64,000 nucleotides of DNA from assembly GCA_037355855.1 (NCBI GenBank), contig CM074758.1, forward strand, positions 1,709,001 through 1,773,000, written 5' to 3'. Positions 1-11,300 of the stretch are shown here, piece after piece. Each line of letters starts with the position of its first letter. Within the stretch, counting starts at the first letter, position 1. The notes under the pieces are model-generated. The model worked only from the letters and a program-made list of their open reading frames with translations, was not told where the DNA came from and did not search any database. A program made the translations under genes and the position numbers. This DNA comes from Pseudo-nitzschia pungens. Lineage: Eukaryota > Bacillariophyta > Bacillariophyceae > Bacillariales > Bacillariaceae.

Positions 1-1
1 T

Positions 2-1537
2 GCGCTCAGAGAAGCTAGCGAAAAGGAAGCGACTTCGTCGGAATATCCCGAGGAATGTCTTCCTATGCTAAATGCTTCTTCTGGTGTCTCTGGCGCTATC
101 CTCGAGGATGAGGAGATGGATCAAGACGACCTGGAAGCGAAGGAAGAAGAGAAAGAAGACGAGAAAGAAGAGGTGCAGCCAGTAGCTGTGTCGGTTCATT
201 CAAAGTATGACCCTAGAGTTTTCTCGATATTGGATCCACCAAACTCTGTTTTCCGTGTCAAACTAGTTTGTGTACTTCTTGAAGTTGTATCGAAAAAAAT
301 GCTCGTGACCAAGAATAACATCCCCAAAATCGAAGCTTTCCTTGCCGCCTTTCAGCGATACCTGTTCACAAAAACTACTCTTCCGACCGAAGTTGAATTC
401 GCTCTGCTGGATACTTTTGATGTGATCGATTCCAAGTGGCGTGAAGTGGTGAAAGACCAAAAAAAGAAGAATAGTGGAGACACCGACAACTCGCAAGGCT
501 TTCGTCGTTATCGGACTTGGCTAGAGGCTCATAATGCTACTATAGCGAACGAAGAAGCTGAAGCCGCGATGGATCGTCGTGCGCATCTGCGTCTTGAAGC
601 TCTTGCGGGAAATAGTGCAGATGCTGCCGAAGTTTCTGCAAGCGACCTTCTGAATGAAGAGGATGATCTTGATGACGATGAGGATTATGACTCGGACGCC
701 ATGTCGGTTGACTCGAAAGATAGTGACGACGAATCATTTTCCGTTGAAGAGAAGAGTAACGTTGAAGATCGATCGCACGATAACGAAGAATCAAGTGATG
801 ACGATGAGGATTCAGATGATGATTCAGACGAAAGTGACGATGAGGATTCTGAAGAAGAATTTGACGAGGATGCTTACATGAGACAATTAGAGGAAGAAGC
901 GTTTGAAGCCGAACTTCGGCGACTTACAATGGATGCGTTGGAGAAAGGGAAATCAACGTCTCGCGGTGGAAAGGTCTCAGATAGTATGGTTTCTGGATCT
1001 CAGTTCATTAAAAAGAAGCAGGCAGATACAGAAGCATCGCCTATGCCTAGTTTTGCACTGGGGGGAATGGAAGGAATTAGTTTCAATCTGCTTAAAAAGG
1101 GTAACAAGGGCAAAATGGAAGCCAAGCAATTTTTCGTTCCAAAGGATACGAATCTTGCGGCAGTTGCAACAAAGCAAGACGATGAAGCCGCCAGGGAGCG
1201 TGATATGATCAAAGCTAGGGTATTGCAGTATGAAGCAGAGAGCGCAATTTCTGAGGGAAACGTTTACCTCGAGCAAGAAAAGCTTCAGGTAATCCGAAAC
1301 AGACCACTTTCCATGGAAGAGATCGATAAGAACTTTGGGACAACTGGCGGCAACTTAGTCACTGCCCCAAACAAGAAGGCGTCCCCTGCACCAGGAAGCC
1401 AAACGGGTGGACGAGGAGGTCGAGGATACTCGTACTTAGGGCGTGGTGGAGGGCCTTTTGGACGCGGAGGAGGAAATTCCTTTGGGCGTCTAGGAGGACG
1501 TGGTCGTGGACGAACCAGTGGTCGTGGACTCGTGTGA
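2..1537 (+). CDS. UPF2: UPF2/NMD2, C-terminal part (nonsense-mediated mRNA decay)
   Basis: The frame is open from the first bases of the window, so the 5' part of the gene lies outside it. The visible 511 codons show the end of a MIF4G repeat (DPPNSVFRVKLVCVLLEVV, then AFLAAFQRYLFTKT), which matches the third MIF4G domain of UPF2 that binds UPF3. It is followed by a long Asp/Glu/Ser-rich linker (about residues 215-300) and a segment with FFVPKDTNLA and a helix ending VLQYEAE, in the place of the UPF1-binding region. Known role of the family: UPF2 bridges UPF3 and UPF1 on mRNAs with premature stops. The last 45 residues form a Gly-Arg-rich (RGG/GRGG) tail, which is not usual in animal or yeast UPF2. 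A possible AATAAA lies at 1603-1608. The stop is TGA at 1535. Confidence 0.88.
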   Translation, partial: ALREASEKEATSSEYPEECLPMLNASSGVSGAILEDEEMDQDDLEAKEEEKEDEKEEVQPVAVSVHSKYDPRVFSILDPPNSVFRVKLVCVLLEVVSKKMLVTKNNIPKIEAFLAAFQRYLFTKTTLPTEVEFALLDTFDVIDSKWREVVKDQKKKNSGDTDNSQGFRRYRTWLEAHNATIANEEAEAAMDRRAHLRLEALAGNSADAAEVSASDLLNEEDDLDDDEDYDSDAMSVDSKDSDDESFSVEEKSNVEDRSHDNEESSDDDEDSDDDSDESDDEDSEEEFDEDAYMRQLEEEAFEAELRRLTMDALEKGKSTSRGGKVSDSMVSGSQFIKKKQADTEASPMPSFALGGMEGISFNLLKKGNKGKMEAKQFFVPKDTNLAAVATKQDDEAARERDMIKARVLQYEAESAISEGNVYLEQEKLQVIRNRPLSMEEIDKNFGTTGGNLVTAPNKKASPAPGSQTGGRGGRGYSYLGRGGGPFGRGGGNSFGRLGGRGRGRTSGRGLV

Positions 1538-2044
1538 GAGTAAATATTTAACCAGGTTTTTCATCCGCGGCTTGACATTAGGCCCGTTGAGAATTTCGAC
1601 CAAATAAAGCATGGGGACATTCCACCTGACGCTCACCAGTGTTTCACGTTTGGCACAAAGGACTTCATGAATGCTAGCAAAATTGCTGTCCTCGCTCCAT
1701 GTTTTGGCAAAAGATAAATCAGCCTGTTAGCAATTATGAAACGCATCAAGCTGCCAACTGTTCCTCTAAACTCGAGCGTTAACGTGAGCTTTTCAGTGAT
1801 CAGAACCCTGAGTTGACGATTGCATGTTCGATTATGCACTACACTTATACAGTACGCGTAGTTATCGGTGACACCAACATCAAAATAAATTCCTCTCACA
1901 ATATTAGTATTTTCATTCATAATCGTACTAAAATGAAGACATGATGTAATTCTCGTGCCCTCCAGTCCTTTTGGTTATCTCCCTGAGCTCAATCACATCG
2001 CACATGCCGTTTGACACGATCCTGTTTCATTTAGTTTCTGAATG
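1538..2044. other. Convergent intergenic region
   Basis: This 507-bp gap lies tail-to-tail between UPF2 and the channel gene. An AATAAA-like signal at 1603-1608 could serve UPF2. A 95-codon open frame on the minus strand has no recognisable features. I see no RNA gene or repeat. Confidence 0.5.
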
Positions 2045-3756
2045 TCAAGTTGGAACCTTCATTCCCTCCAAAATCTCGCAAATACGATCTAATTTCTTGC
2101 TGTTTGCTTCGACTTTCTTTTCCAAATCCTGAAGTCGCTTCAGAGTTTTTTCTCGAGTTGCCTGAATTTCAGTTTTTTTTAGGTCTCTGATGGATGCCAT
2201 ATCCCTTGAGAGCTTTATGTACTCACCGAGCGATAGATTCCCATTACCATCAATATCTGCAGTATTGAATGCTCTAACTGCCTCGTCTTCGATTTCGCTG
2301 TCATCGCCCAATCCAGCAATCGTGTTTAGGTATTCTTCATCAGTGGAGTAATCATCACTATTATTTGATGGGGTTCGAGGAAGTCATGCATGAACCAAGT
2401 TTAGTGGCAAAAAACGTCTTGAGAACTCCAATTAAAACACAGCAGAATGAAGATTAAAAAACAATAAATTTACCTTGAAAACGACCAGCAATCGTCCATG
2501 TCCTCCTCGTTTTTTTTAACTTTATCAAGTTGGCCAGTTGCTCGTTTCCATCGGAGTTTGGCCAATCGTTCAGCCTCGCCTGAATAGTTAAAGATGAACA
2601 AACAAAGGATATGATTCAAACTGTAAGAAATATAATACAAAACGAATTTTCTATCGCCATTCTCCCACTCAACAATACGTGTACACCTAAAACACAAAAA
2701 TGTCCAAAAAAGTTACCTTCAAAACCCCATGTTAGCATCGAGGCAGGGATTGCAAACATTCCGATGCTAAAGACTCCTGTCAATACAACTACGGAAGAAG
2801 TATACCATGGTAGTGATCCCTCCGGTCCCCCCTTCAAATTTGCGACAAGAATTAGACATCATGTGTTGATCCGTTAGTATGAGAATGCTTCTAGACACTC
2901 ATGATTCTAATTCGTTGGAAACTGGTGCAAGATCGTGCTAGTCTGTTGAACTCACCTGTCCAGTTAACATCATTGTGGACAAATAGATGGTCGCTGGAAG
3001 AGACTTGAACTGGTCGTTGTCTTCGTCTCTGGGGCGTAAGTAATACATCAGGACCGCCGTGCACAAAACCAATCCCATGCCAATCCAGACTGCCACATAC
3101 AGAATCTCAGAATTGTATCGAAACACTCGACAAACAGATTTGATGGCTTCGGTGAATCCTTGTGTTTTGAGAATACGCAACAGTCGAAAACTTCTCAAAT
3201 ATGTTAGCGTTGGGAAAGCGTATCCACTGGATTTTTCGAGAAAATATGGCAATGTCGCTACCAAGTCAATCAAGGCGGAAGTTGTAATCATGTATTTGAA
3301 ACGGCCTTTGATGGGACCCATACTCCCGTATTTTGTTGATTCGGTGACAGTGACCATGCGCAAAATATACTCCGTCAAAAAGATCCAAGAATCCACAGCT
3401 TCCCAGATGACGTATATTTGTGCATGATTACTGCTCAGTTCTGGATCCGTCGACATGATGAATGCAATTAAATCGAGGATAATCACGACGGAGATGAAAT
3501 ACTTGAAGACGACCGCTTGCCAATCAATGGATCTTGGATTGAGCATGGTGTACACGAATGATTTCGGCCTTGGCCTCATAATTCCATCACGGGTCGAATA
3601 ACCGGTCGGATCGCCGGTTCGCTCCTGCAATCGTTGCTTCGCGACGACCGTTCTCAGCACCGGCCCTTGCACTACATGTAAGCGGCTGCTTCGTTGAGAT
3701 CGTTGAGATTCGATCAAAGCCCGTATGGACGGTTTGGTATCCATGGTCCCGTACAT
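2045..3756 (-). CDS. Voltage-gated cation channel, single six-helix domain, with EF-hand and coiled-coil tail
   Basis: Four exons on the minus strand: 3756-2956, 2831-2717, 2579-2474, 2357-2045, with GT-AG introns at 2832-2955, 2580-2716 and 2358-2473. All phases agree and give 444 residues. Helices S1-S6 are visible; S4 reads LRSFRLLRILK with regularly spaced Arg. The pore helix LPATIYLSTMML is followed by TGQGGPEG where K+ channels have TVGYGD, so ion selectivity is uncertain. The intron after the Gln splits the filter. S6 is VVLTGVFSIGMFAIPASML. The C-terminus has a canonical EF-hand loop DIDGNGNLSLGE and then a coiled coil, which suggests calcium modulation and tetramer assembly. The start is uncertain: the frame stays open about 75 bp upstream of the ATG at 3756 with no further ATG, so an upstream exon may exist. 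The likely location is the plasma membrane or an endomembrane. Confidence 0.82.
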
Positions 3757-4948
3757 CACTTTGCTGTCTAGGTAAATGCTTCGTAACACATCATTTAAAT
3801 TGGAAATGGATGACAAAAGGTGATGCGGAAATTTTTCGTGTCATTACTTTCTTGGTCTCAACGAAACAGTTCGACCTAATTTTACCGGTATAGGGAAAAA
3901 GATGTGCGGACTTGCGGGGATTTCGGATCTTTTTTTGGCCGAAGCGAACACAACACAGTATTCTAAAAATCAAAAACAAGCAGTTTGAAGTCGAGTGAGT
4001 CAATAAGAGATACACTATTTTTTCTCGTTTTTTTCTTCCTTTGGTTGTCGTTTTCTTGCTTTTGAACGAATACTGTATTGACGTAAGATTACCGGTACCG
4101 TAGAGCTACTAGTCAAATAAAGTAAGAAAAAATCTAGTACTACTACTATTCAGATACCTCGTCAACTGTTCGTATTGGTCAGTTTGTTAATTAATACAGT
4201 GCATGGCAAGAGATGTGCTGCAGTAGAAACTGGTACAATCGTTCCCTTTGAATGGTTTTCCTTTTGCTTGTTGCAATTGTCCACGTCAACAAACAGCAGC
4301 AGGAGGTTGGTGTTTTCCAGCAGTTTTGTAAGTGGTCTTTTTTTCGTGGAATTCCTCACCGTCATCAGAATCGTTGATGGCAGCCGCCAGCATTTTATTT
4401 ATTCAATATCTACTGTCTAATCACTTCAGAGCCTCGCTAGTCGTTAGCGATGGGACTTGAAATAGAGACAGCAAGAAGAAGAAATTCTACAGATGCCACT
4501 ATGTTTGCTTTGCGCAAAGGTATCAGGATCCAACAACAGCGTCCTTGACTGGTGCCCTGGAAAAAGCCCTCGACGATCCACGACCAAAGAATTGGAGAAC
4601 CATAGCTCCATGATAGTAGTACTCGCATTCGTAGGACTACGTACGTACCAGTAAGTAGTTGTACAGATGATAGCTTCCGAGTTTAAAAATAAATTCGATG
4701 CCATGATTAATTCACGACTCAACAGGGCCTATTTTATTGGCCGAGAATCATTTCAGACCCAGAAAAGATTTTGCACGATTGAGATGGAGCGGACGAAAAA
4801 ACCTTGGTTTTCTGGAACTCGGGACGGAACACGCGACGAAGAGACTTTCGAGTGTGTTAATCGGCCCCACTCCAAACTCCAAGTCAATCGCACTAAATTC
4901 TTTTGATGAGAAAAAGCGCGCCCAGCCCAGCAACAAGGAACAAATTCA
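3757..4948. other. Divergent promoter region
   Basis: About 1.2 kb between the heads of the channel gene (-) and the zinc-finger gene (+). It holds short open frames on both strands without protein-like composition. It should contain both promoters and perhaps a first exon of the channel gene. No RNA gene or clear repeat is seen. Confidence 0.4.
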
Positions 4949-5605
4949 ATGAAGGTGGCTCAAACGATTGAAAACAAAAGTGACACGGAACCCGAGGACA
5001 ACCCTCCTCTGGTCTATGTCACGACAACATCGACCACGTCAAACAGCAACGACCACCGCTCTCGTGAAGAATGCCAAGTAGAGTGGTCCTGCCCGCGGTG
5101 CACCTTGTTGAATCCAGCCAGGAAACTCTACTGCATCGCATGCTTTCATCGTCATCCCGATCTAACCCCCCGGCTTTCGGAGGATGAAGAACAATATGAA
5201 GTTGATAGTGACGATGACGATTTTGTTCATCCTGAAGATCCCCCCTTTGCGGATGTTGACACAACGCGGGAGATTCTTGTCCAGCCCATGGGAGACGTGA
5301 GAGATTCGTCGATCACTGTCCTAACAGCACAGGGCGAAGAAGATCCAATGCACAAGAAAATTCGACGTCGCGTTCGCCGACGAAAACGAATGATCGCTGG
5401 TGGAATTGCTGGTGGAGTCGCCGGTGCAGTCTTGGTCGGCCCTGGGATGATCGTTGCCGGTGCCGTAGGAGGCGCGATTGGGACTCGCATCATGAGCAAG
5501 AATCGAGAGCGCGTGAAGGACGAACGTCTCATCCAGGAGCGAGAAAGGATCGCCAGTGTCGCAGAGGAAAGACGCAGGATGGCCAGTTCTGTTGAAAATG
5601 CGTGA
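4949..5605 (+). CDS. RanBP2-type zinc finger protein with glycine-zipper hydrophobic segment
   Basis: A single exon of 218 residues. Residues about 47-65 contain W-x-C-x2-C-x10-C-x2-C (WSCPRCTLLNPARKLYCIAC), the RanBP2/NZF zinc-finger signature; such fingers bind ubiquitin or single-stranded RNA in known families. An acidic Asp-rich stretch follows, then a strongly basic patch KKIRRRVRRRKRM and a Gly/Ala-rich segment (GGIAGGVAGAVLVGPGMIVA) with the spacing of a glycine zipper, which could be a membrane hairpin. The C-terminus is a charged helix rich in Arg/Glu. No close named family is recognised. One possibility is a membrane-tethered ubiquitin reader. The ATG at 4949 is the first in frame after a stop-rich leader. 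Confidence 0.7.
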   Translation: MKVAQTIENKSDTEPEDNPPLVYVTTTSTTSNSNDHRSREECQVEWSCPRCTLLNPARKLYCIACFHRHPDLTPRLSEDEEQYEVDSDDDDFVHPEDPPFADVDTTREILVQPMGDVRDSSITVLTAQGEEDPMHKKIRRRVRRRKRMIAGGIAGGVAGAVLVGPGMIVAGAVGGAIGTRIMSKNRERVKDERLIQERERIASVAEERRRMASSVENA

Positions 5606-6472
5606 CAGGTATCTTCGTGCCATGCTTCTGCTTCGTACTTCATAGTCGTGCTTGAAGATACGAAAAATCGAGTATCCAAGCCACCAACTTTTGTGAGCCG
5701 CTTGGTTCACGACCGACACAAAGCGGACAGCGCAACAAAATCGATTCGATAGGTACCCCGAGACCATATTCATATTTCGCACTTCATATTTCGTGCTTGA
5801 AGATGCGAAAGACTTTTTTTTCTTTTAATAAGCCACCGAGCTAATTTGCCAACTGTGTTCATTGAAGCCTCGGTATTTCTACACGTACGAGCCCGTCCTC
5901 ATCCGGTTCAAAAAGTAGCATGATTTATTCTTTTAATCAAGTTCTCAATCGACTTACGAAAGTAGTGTGTACTTTTTCTATATAGTTTTTTATCAAAACA
6001 CCTCCTTGCGATGGATCTTTGTTGTGACTCGAATCGAAAAACGGAAGAATGAAATAATGATGTCCTGTTGTCATCGACGTCGGCAATGAATAATGGAGGG
6101 CTTTGTGCATCGCTATCATTCAATCGAGGGAATCAACAACAAAAATTGAGAGTCGATTTGATTGGCATGAATTTCGGAATTCTCAATTTTGCATCCCGAG
6201 TCACAATCGCCGCCGCTTCCGGTGACTTTGGAGCTTCCTTTCGGCTTGTCGTTTCTGTTCGAGTGGGTCCTGTCGCCGGCGTTCGGAACTTCCGTCGTCG
6301 TGGATACCATCGCCAGCGGTTGCCGTCCGATTTTGCCAACATTGAAACATCGGTCGCAATCAGTTCCGGAACTTCCAAAACGTACAATCCTCTTGCGGGG
6401 TCCCAAACAGCGATGCAATCCACAAACGCCGGAGCGGACACCGGGGTCGACGACAGCGACGTTTGGCTCTGA
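5606..6472. other. Convergent interval with ambiguous overlapping open frames
   Basis: The gap between the zinc-finger gene and the minus-strand gene ending at 6473. From about 6086 to 6555 both strands stay open: a plus frame from ATG 6086 to 6472 and a minus frame 6555-6133 that includes CIAVWDPARGLYVLEVPELI. The minus reading looks more protein-like, but I found no splice sites joining it to the gene upstream. I do not call a gene here. Confidence 0.3.
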
Positions 6473-7331
6473 TCATGTGACAGCTGTCGTTTGAATTTCT
6501 TGGCTGTGTAGCTTATTGATTTTGGCCTTTCTGCGGACAGCGTCATCCTCGGCACAATGTTTCCCCGACGCAGTTTTCACAACAATGTCAATTTTGTCAT
6601 TGTTGCCATCGGTGCTCCTCCGTACGGTCAATTGTGCATCCCGGAATTCGGTTTGTGGTGCAACTGATGAATCTCTTTTGTGCACGACGGCGTACTTTGG
6701 GTGTTTTCCATTGATCCGGAACGCTTGATAAATAGGAGGCACTGCTGTTCTGGACATTTGCCATTTTATTGCCTTGAGAGATGTTTCTCTGCCTCCGCCA
6801 CGCCTTGACGCTTTCTCCCATCACGACGCGTACCATGCGTCGCCTAGAGTTGATCTCACTTCCTCGCTTTGACTGGGCCGTGGAAACAATTGCTGAATCG
6901 ATTGCTTTGGATTTCTCGTTGTCTTTTTCCAAGTCGTTGCCGTTTCTTGGGTTGCCAGTTTTCGCTTCGGTGTTCCGTTGGCATGGTGCATCTGACTCGC
7001 GAATCATCGAACGACACAGTTTTTTGTCAGACTCCTTGTTTTGATTTCCATCCGACGGCAACAGTCTCGACAGCTCTACAACGCTGCTGTCATCGCTGCT
7101 GCTTTCAACATCAAAATCAAGATCCAAAGGAAAGTTTCTATCGTTGTTGGGTTCGTCCTCGGTGGTATTGTCGAGTCGACTCGGAACATCCCCGTCAGTT
7201 TGGGCAATGCTTTTCTTTTCATCGGAGCAGTCATCTCTGTCACTTTTTCCCGGCAAGAGTTTCGATACTTCTACGACGCTGCTGTCGTCGCTGCTACAGT
7301 CACTACTCAGCTCAAGATCCATGGTGCGCAT
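6473..7331 (-). CDS. Unknown acidic protein with two SUMO-interaction-like motifs
   Basis: Two exons, 7331-6860 and 6744-6473, joined by a GTGAGA...AACAG intron of 115 nt; phases agree and give 247 residues. Without the intron the reading frame appears to jump by +1. The N-terminal half holds two near-identical motifs, SSDDSSVVEVSKLLP and SSDDSSVVELSRLLP, about 60 residues apart. A Val-Val-x-Val/Leu core next to Ser/Asp clusters is the shape of a phospho-regulated SUMO-interacting motif. The C-terminal half (QAFRINGKHPKYAVVHKR, then DKIDIVVKTA) is basic and unrecognised. No RING or catalytic motif is visible, so a function is not assigned. The start is the first ATG in the frame. The gene is divergent from REV3. 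Confidence 0.5.
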
Positions 7332-8381
7332 CGATTGCAGCCCAAAAATCTTCAACCCCTGAATCAACTGGCCAGAACCAAAATGATCATCAGTGACCAA
7401 TCAATGAATATTCCGAAAGACTTGGGCCTTCGAGTGTCCAACAAGATTTGACCAGAGTCGACTGGAGATAACCTATGATTTGTTTCGACACAAACAATAA
7501 TAGCCCATACGTATGATTACCAACTTCGACATCTGCATCGACGTTGAACATCATCATCGACATCGACATCGATCAAAACAGAGTGAATCGTACACTAATA
7601 CTTTGGAGAGAGAAAGTTGTTAGAACATCACTCTCAACTCACAAGAATGAATGAATCTGTCTTGAAAATCCGGGAGATGAACAGACTGGTAGGCGTTGGG
7701 TCTGGGTAAGTGGCAAGTTAAAATCTTAACCTTACCTTACCAATAAGGTTTCACCGAATGGTGAGTAAGTTATGGTGTGTGATAATTACTCATATTTTGT
7801 AAGGTATGTAGCCAACGTACCAATCGAGATGACTTCAGATTTTACCTTCCTACCGGTAACTTACCTGTATTATTGCCTACAAGTAAGACTTGCAAGTGCC
7901 ACTACTTGTGCCACACTGTATTCGTTGTGTCTTTGATTGATGTTGTTGGCGGCAGTTTCTGAGTTTCGCTTTTTTGAGAATTGAAGTCGCGTAATCTTAC
8001 GTGTACGGGAGGTACGATTTCGAGCACAAGTGCGGAGCAAGCTGAATTCAATAGAAGGATTGTTGCCTCTGGATAACGATTGACTATGATGTAAATTCGT
8101 GATATCATAGCTGAGAGTGAAAGCAAAGGGGATTCGAGATTGTGTTGCCGATAGGACGTGCCAGCAGTATTGTCGACAACAAATGGAAGGAGCGGTGTAT
8201 CCGTTATTTTTTTAGAGTAGGCGTTGAAGATCGAGCTACCGGTACACTTCTTGGAACTTTTTGAGCACAAAAATGGAATGTTCGAATCTCTGGGAGATCG
8301 TTTCGTAACTGCTGCGATTTTGAATCATCAAGGATCAAGCACATTGGTTTTGAATCGTCAGGGATCGAGCGCATCGAAATC
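7332..8381. other. Divergent promoter region of the SIM-like gene and REV3
   Basis: About 1.05 kb. It has a short ATCGAC/ACATCG-type repeat near 7530-7580 and a cluster of the CTTACC/GGTAAG words near 7725-7860 that recur in other gaps of this window. A 122-codon minus frame at 7902-8270 has no supporting features. Confidence 0.4.
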
Positions 8382-11300
8382 ATGAGTACCCAAAACTCTT
8401 CTCCCGGCAGGGTGAGTTTCCGCGAAGAGTTTTGCAGCGGTACCACGGCTTCGAAAGACCAGGAACATCAAACGCAAACCGAAAATATGTGTTCGGTTCT
8501 CAATGTCGTCATTGATCACACGATGGAACCAATCACACCCATGGAGGCAGAGGAGTGGAGCGTCGCCACGAAGAATGAGAGAGGTGATTGTGATAGTCAA
8601 GATACGATAGACCATGGATTGAAAACGGAAAAGGAGAAACATCTCCGTGTACCAGTCATTAGGATCTTTGGACCTCTGTTGCGTCACCCGCACAGCCAAC
8701 CACTACAGTCGGCTTGCCTATATATTCATGGTGCATTTCCCTATATTCTGGCACGACCTGTGCTGGCTGGTCCCGATGGAAGTATCTATCCCAATCCATC
8801 AACGACGACGCACGTCAATTGGGACGATCGTGATGAAGTCGAGGCAATTCAAGCGGAGATCATGGCAACGCTGGAAGAAACCTTGCAGTCGTCCTTCCTG
8901 GACAGACAGGAACTGGATTCGTCCAAGGGTGAAGGTGGTCGTGCACAAGGGAAAAACAGTAAACAAGGAACGGGTCAATGCCCCATCATCCGTAAGGTAA
9001 CTGTTGTTGAGGGGAGGGGCTTTTACACGTTTTGCCCGGGACCGTCGACGTGTTTTTTGCGCATTGGTAAGTTTTTGCTGGAATGATTTCTTGACCCGAA
9101 TTTTTCCAAAGAATATTACTTTTCATCTCATGGGGACAAGTCCAAAACTTTGTGCGCAGAATATTACGATCCAAAACTGAGGTGGAAAGTGAAATTGACA
9201 ATGGAACGTGGTCTGCAGTTGCCAAGGCGATATCATCCTGACCTGAGAAAGTTCGATCGACCCTCTGCAAACATAGAGGACGCACTGAACGACTTGTTGC
9301 GATTCAATTGTTACGAAGCACACATCCCATACACCATGCAATTTTTCAAGGATCACAACTTGGCCGGAATGACATATGTTCACATTCGGAAAGGGAAAAT
9401 TCGAGGAAACCTGCCGAAACGGTATTACCCACGCAACAAAGAATTGAATCCAAATTACAACGAAAAAAACTTGGAAGCGTCGAAAGATGTATTTCTTCAA
9501 TCTAACACTCACCCTGAGTTCTTGTGGCCTGAATCAACAAAAGAGGATCAATTGCACGCTATTAGTCACAACGATTCCGCATCTCAATCAACCCTTGTAA
9601 ATGGTACCACGGAAAAGCCCCAAGCATTGAGCAAAGGCTGCTATGACGGTCCTGGGGACAATGATTTTGTCTCCTTCTGTCATTTGCGACCTACCTATTT
9701 TGCACCTCAGAAAAATTCAAGCTGTGACGTGGAAATAGATTGCACTGTTTGCGATATTCAAAATGTGGACGATATAATGACTAGTCTGCCTTCAGATCAA
9801 GATGAACGCGATAAGATTCAATGGAGGGCTGTTCCGAGCCTCCAAGAGATATGGCGAGAAGAAAGAGCGCGCATGAAAAAGTTGCTCACACCCGAACAAA
9901 CGCAAGAAATTGTTGGTGATGTATATTCTGATAAGAATTCTGCAAAAGCCAATCATAACAGTCCAGGATCAGCAGCGTTCACCTTGGATGTCAAAAAGAA
10001 TGCACCAAGATCAGGTACAAAATTGGCTGTCAAAGGTATGTGGTCGCTAGTGAATGTTTCGGGTGGACTGCAGGAGGAATTCATTAGATCCCTTGTTGAC
10101 ATCCTCGAACGACACAAGGGAAGCATTCGAAAGGTAGACCAAGAACTACAAGAGGGGCATAGAGAAAAGTTGAATTATCGCACCTCGGAGAGAAATGTGT
10201 TGCAACAATCACCAGTGATGAGAAAAGAAACAAAGGATTTTCTTTCCCAATTGACTACTCCGGCCTCCAATCGAGAGCGGAATCATGATTTCGGTAGACA
10301 TTCGTCTCCTCCAACAATGAAGGAAGCCATAAGTGCGCTGAAATCACTCGGCGCAAACGATGCGGAGAACTACTGTAATTCTTCCATCGCGCTTGATTTT
10401 ATAGGAACTCCCAATTTACCAGGACCAAAAGAAACCTTGGAATTCAGAAAGGGAGGTGCAAATACAAGTTCCCTAGATTTTTCTTCCTCACCAATTAAAC
10501 GATCGAAAATCAATCAATGTCGGGGTAAAGATGCCAATATTTTTGAAGAACCGAATTTGGAAGTCGCACAAGATTCACGAACAACCCCGTCCCAAATCAC
10601 GAAAGCAGGAGTTCGTTTGTTCGAAGAGTCATCGCAATCTTCTAGGTCAATATTTGAGCCACGGGAAGATCCCGATCATGTTCCAGATGCTACACAAGGA
10701 TTTTCACAGCCATTGTCGTATCCTTGTACTCAAGATTTGCACGACGAAACTTTTAAGCAAGATCTCGACATGGTTGAATACAGTCAACGCATGGAACGTG
10801 GCGATTCCATTCTGCACACTCAGGATCAAGATGTGGAGGACCTTATTGATCCTGAAACCCTCGCTCCCTATGACCGCGTTGAGTTTGGAGAAGATTGTTG
10901 TCGCGCAATTTTTGAAGTGGAGATAGATCGGGCAAATACGCATCGTTTGTGTGGTTTCAGTGCAGACGCGTGCCCTCGTGAGGGACATGAATTTGCAGAG
11001 AAGCGTGCAACACCTGGGATATACAAAACGATTACAACGGGAACAGTTGTAGATGGGATAATCGATACTTCGAAACTTGGCGGCTTGGGTGGCATTGATG
11101 ATGGCGATGGTAACGACGAAGACTATGATATTCTTGAGGATTTTTGTCGTCGCAGCCAAAAGTCCTTTGATAGTCAATCCGAGACCCAAAGACAAGCTAC
11201 ATCGATTCCGATCGCCAGCCGTCTTGCGAGTACAATGTTGACGCAAGTCATTGAGGAAGAGGACAAATCTGGAAACGAAGTAATGATTGAAGATGCTTTT

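Noticed and set aside
1633..1920. 95-codon minus frame after UPF2
   Set aside because: No recognisable features; lies in a convergent gap.
8204..8699. Minus frames overlapping the REV3 start
   Set aside because: Shadows of the REV3 first exon and its leader.
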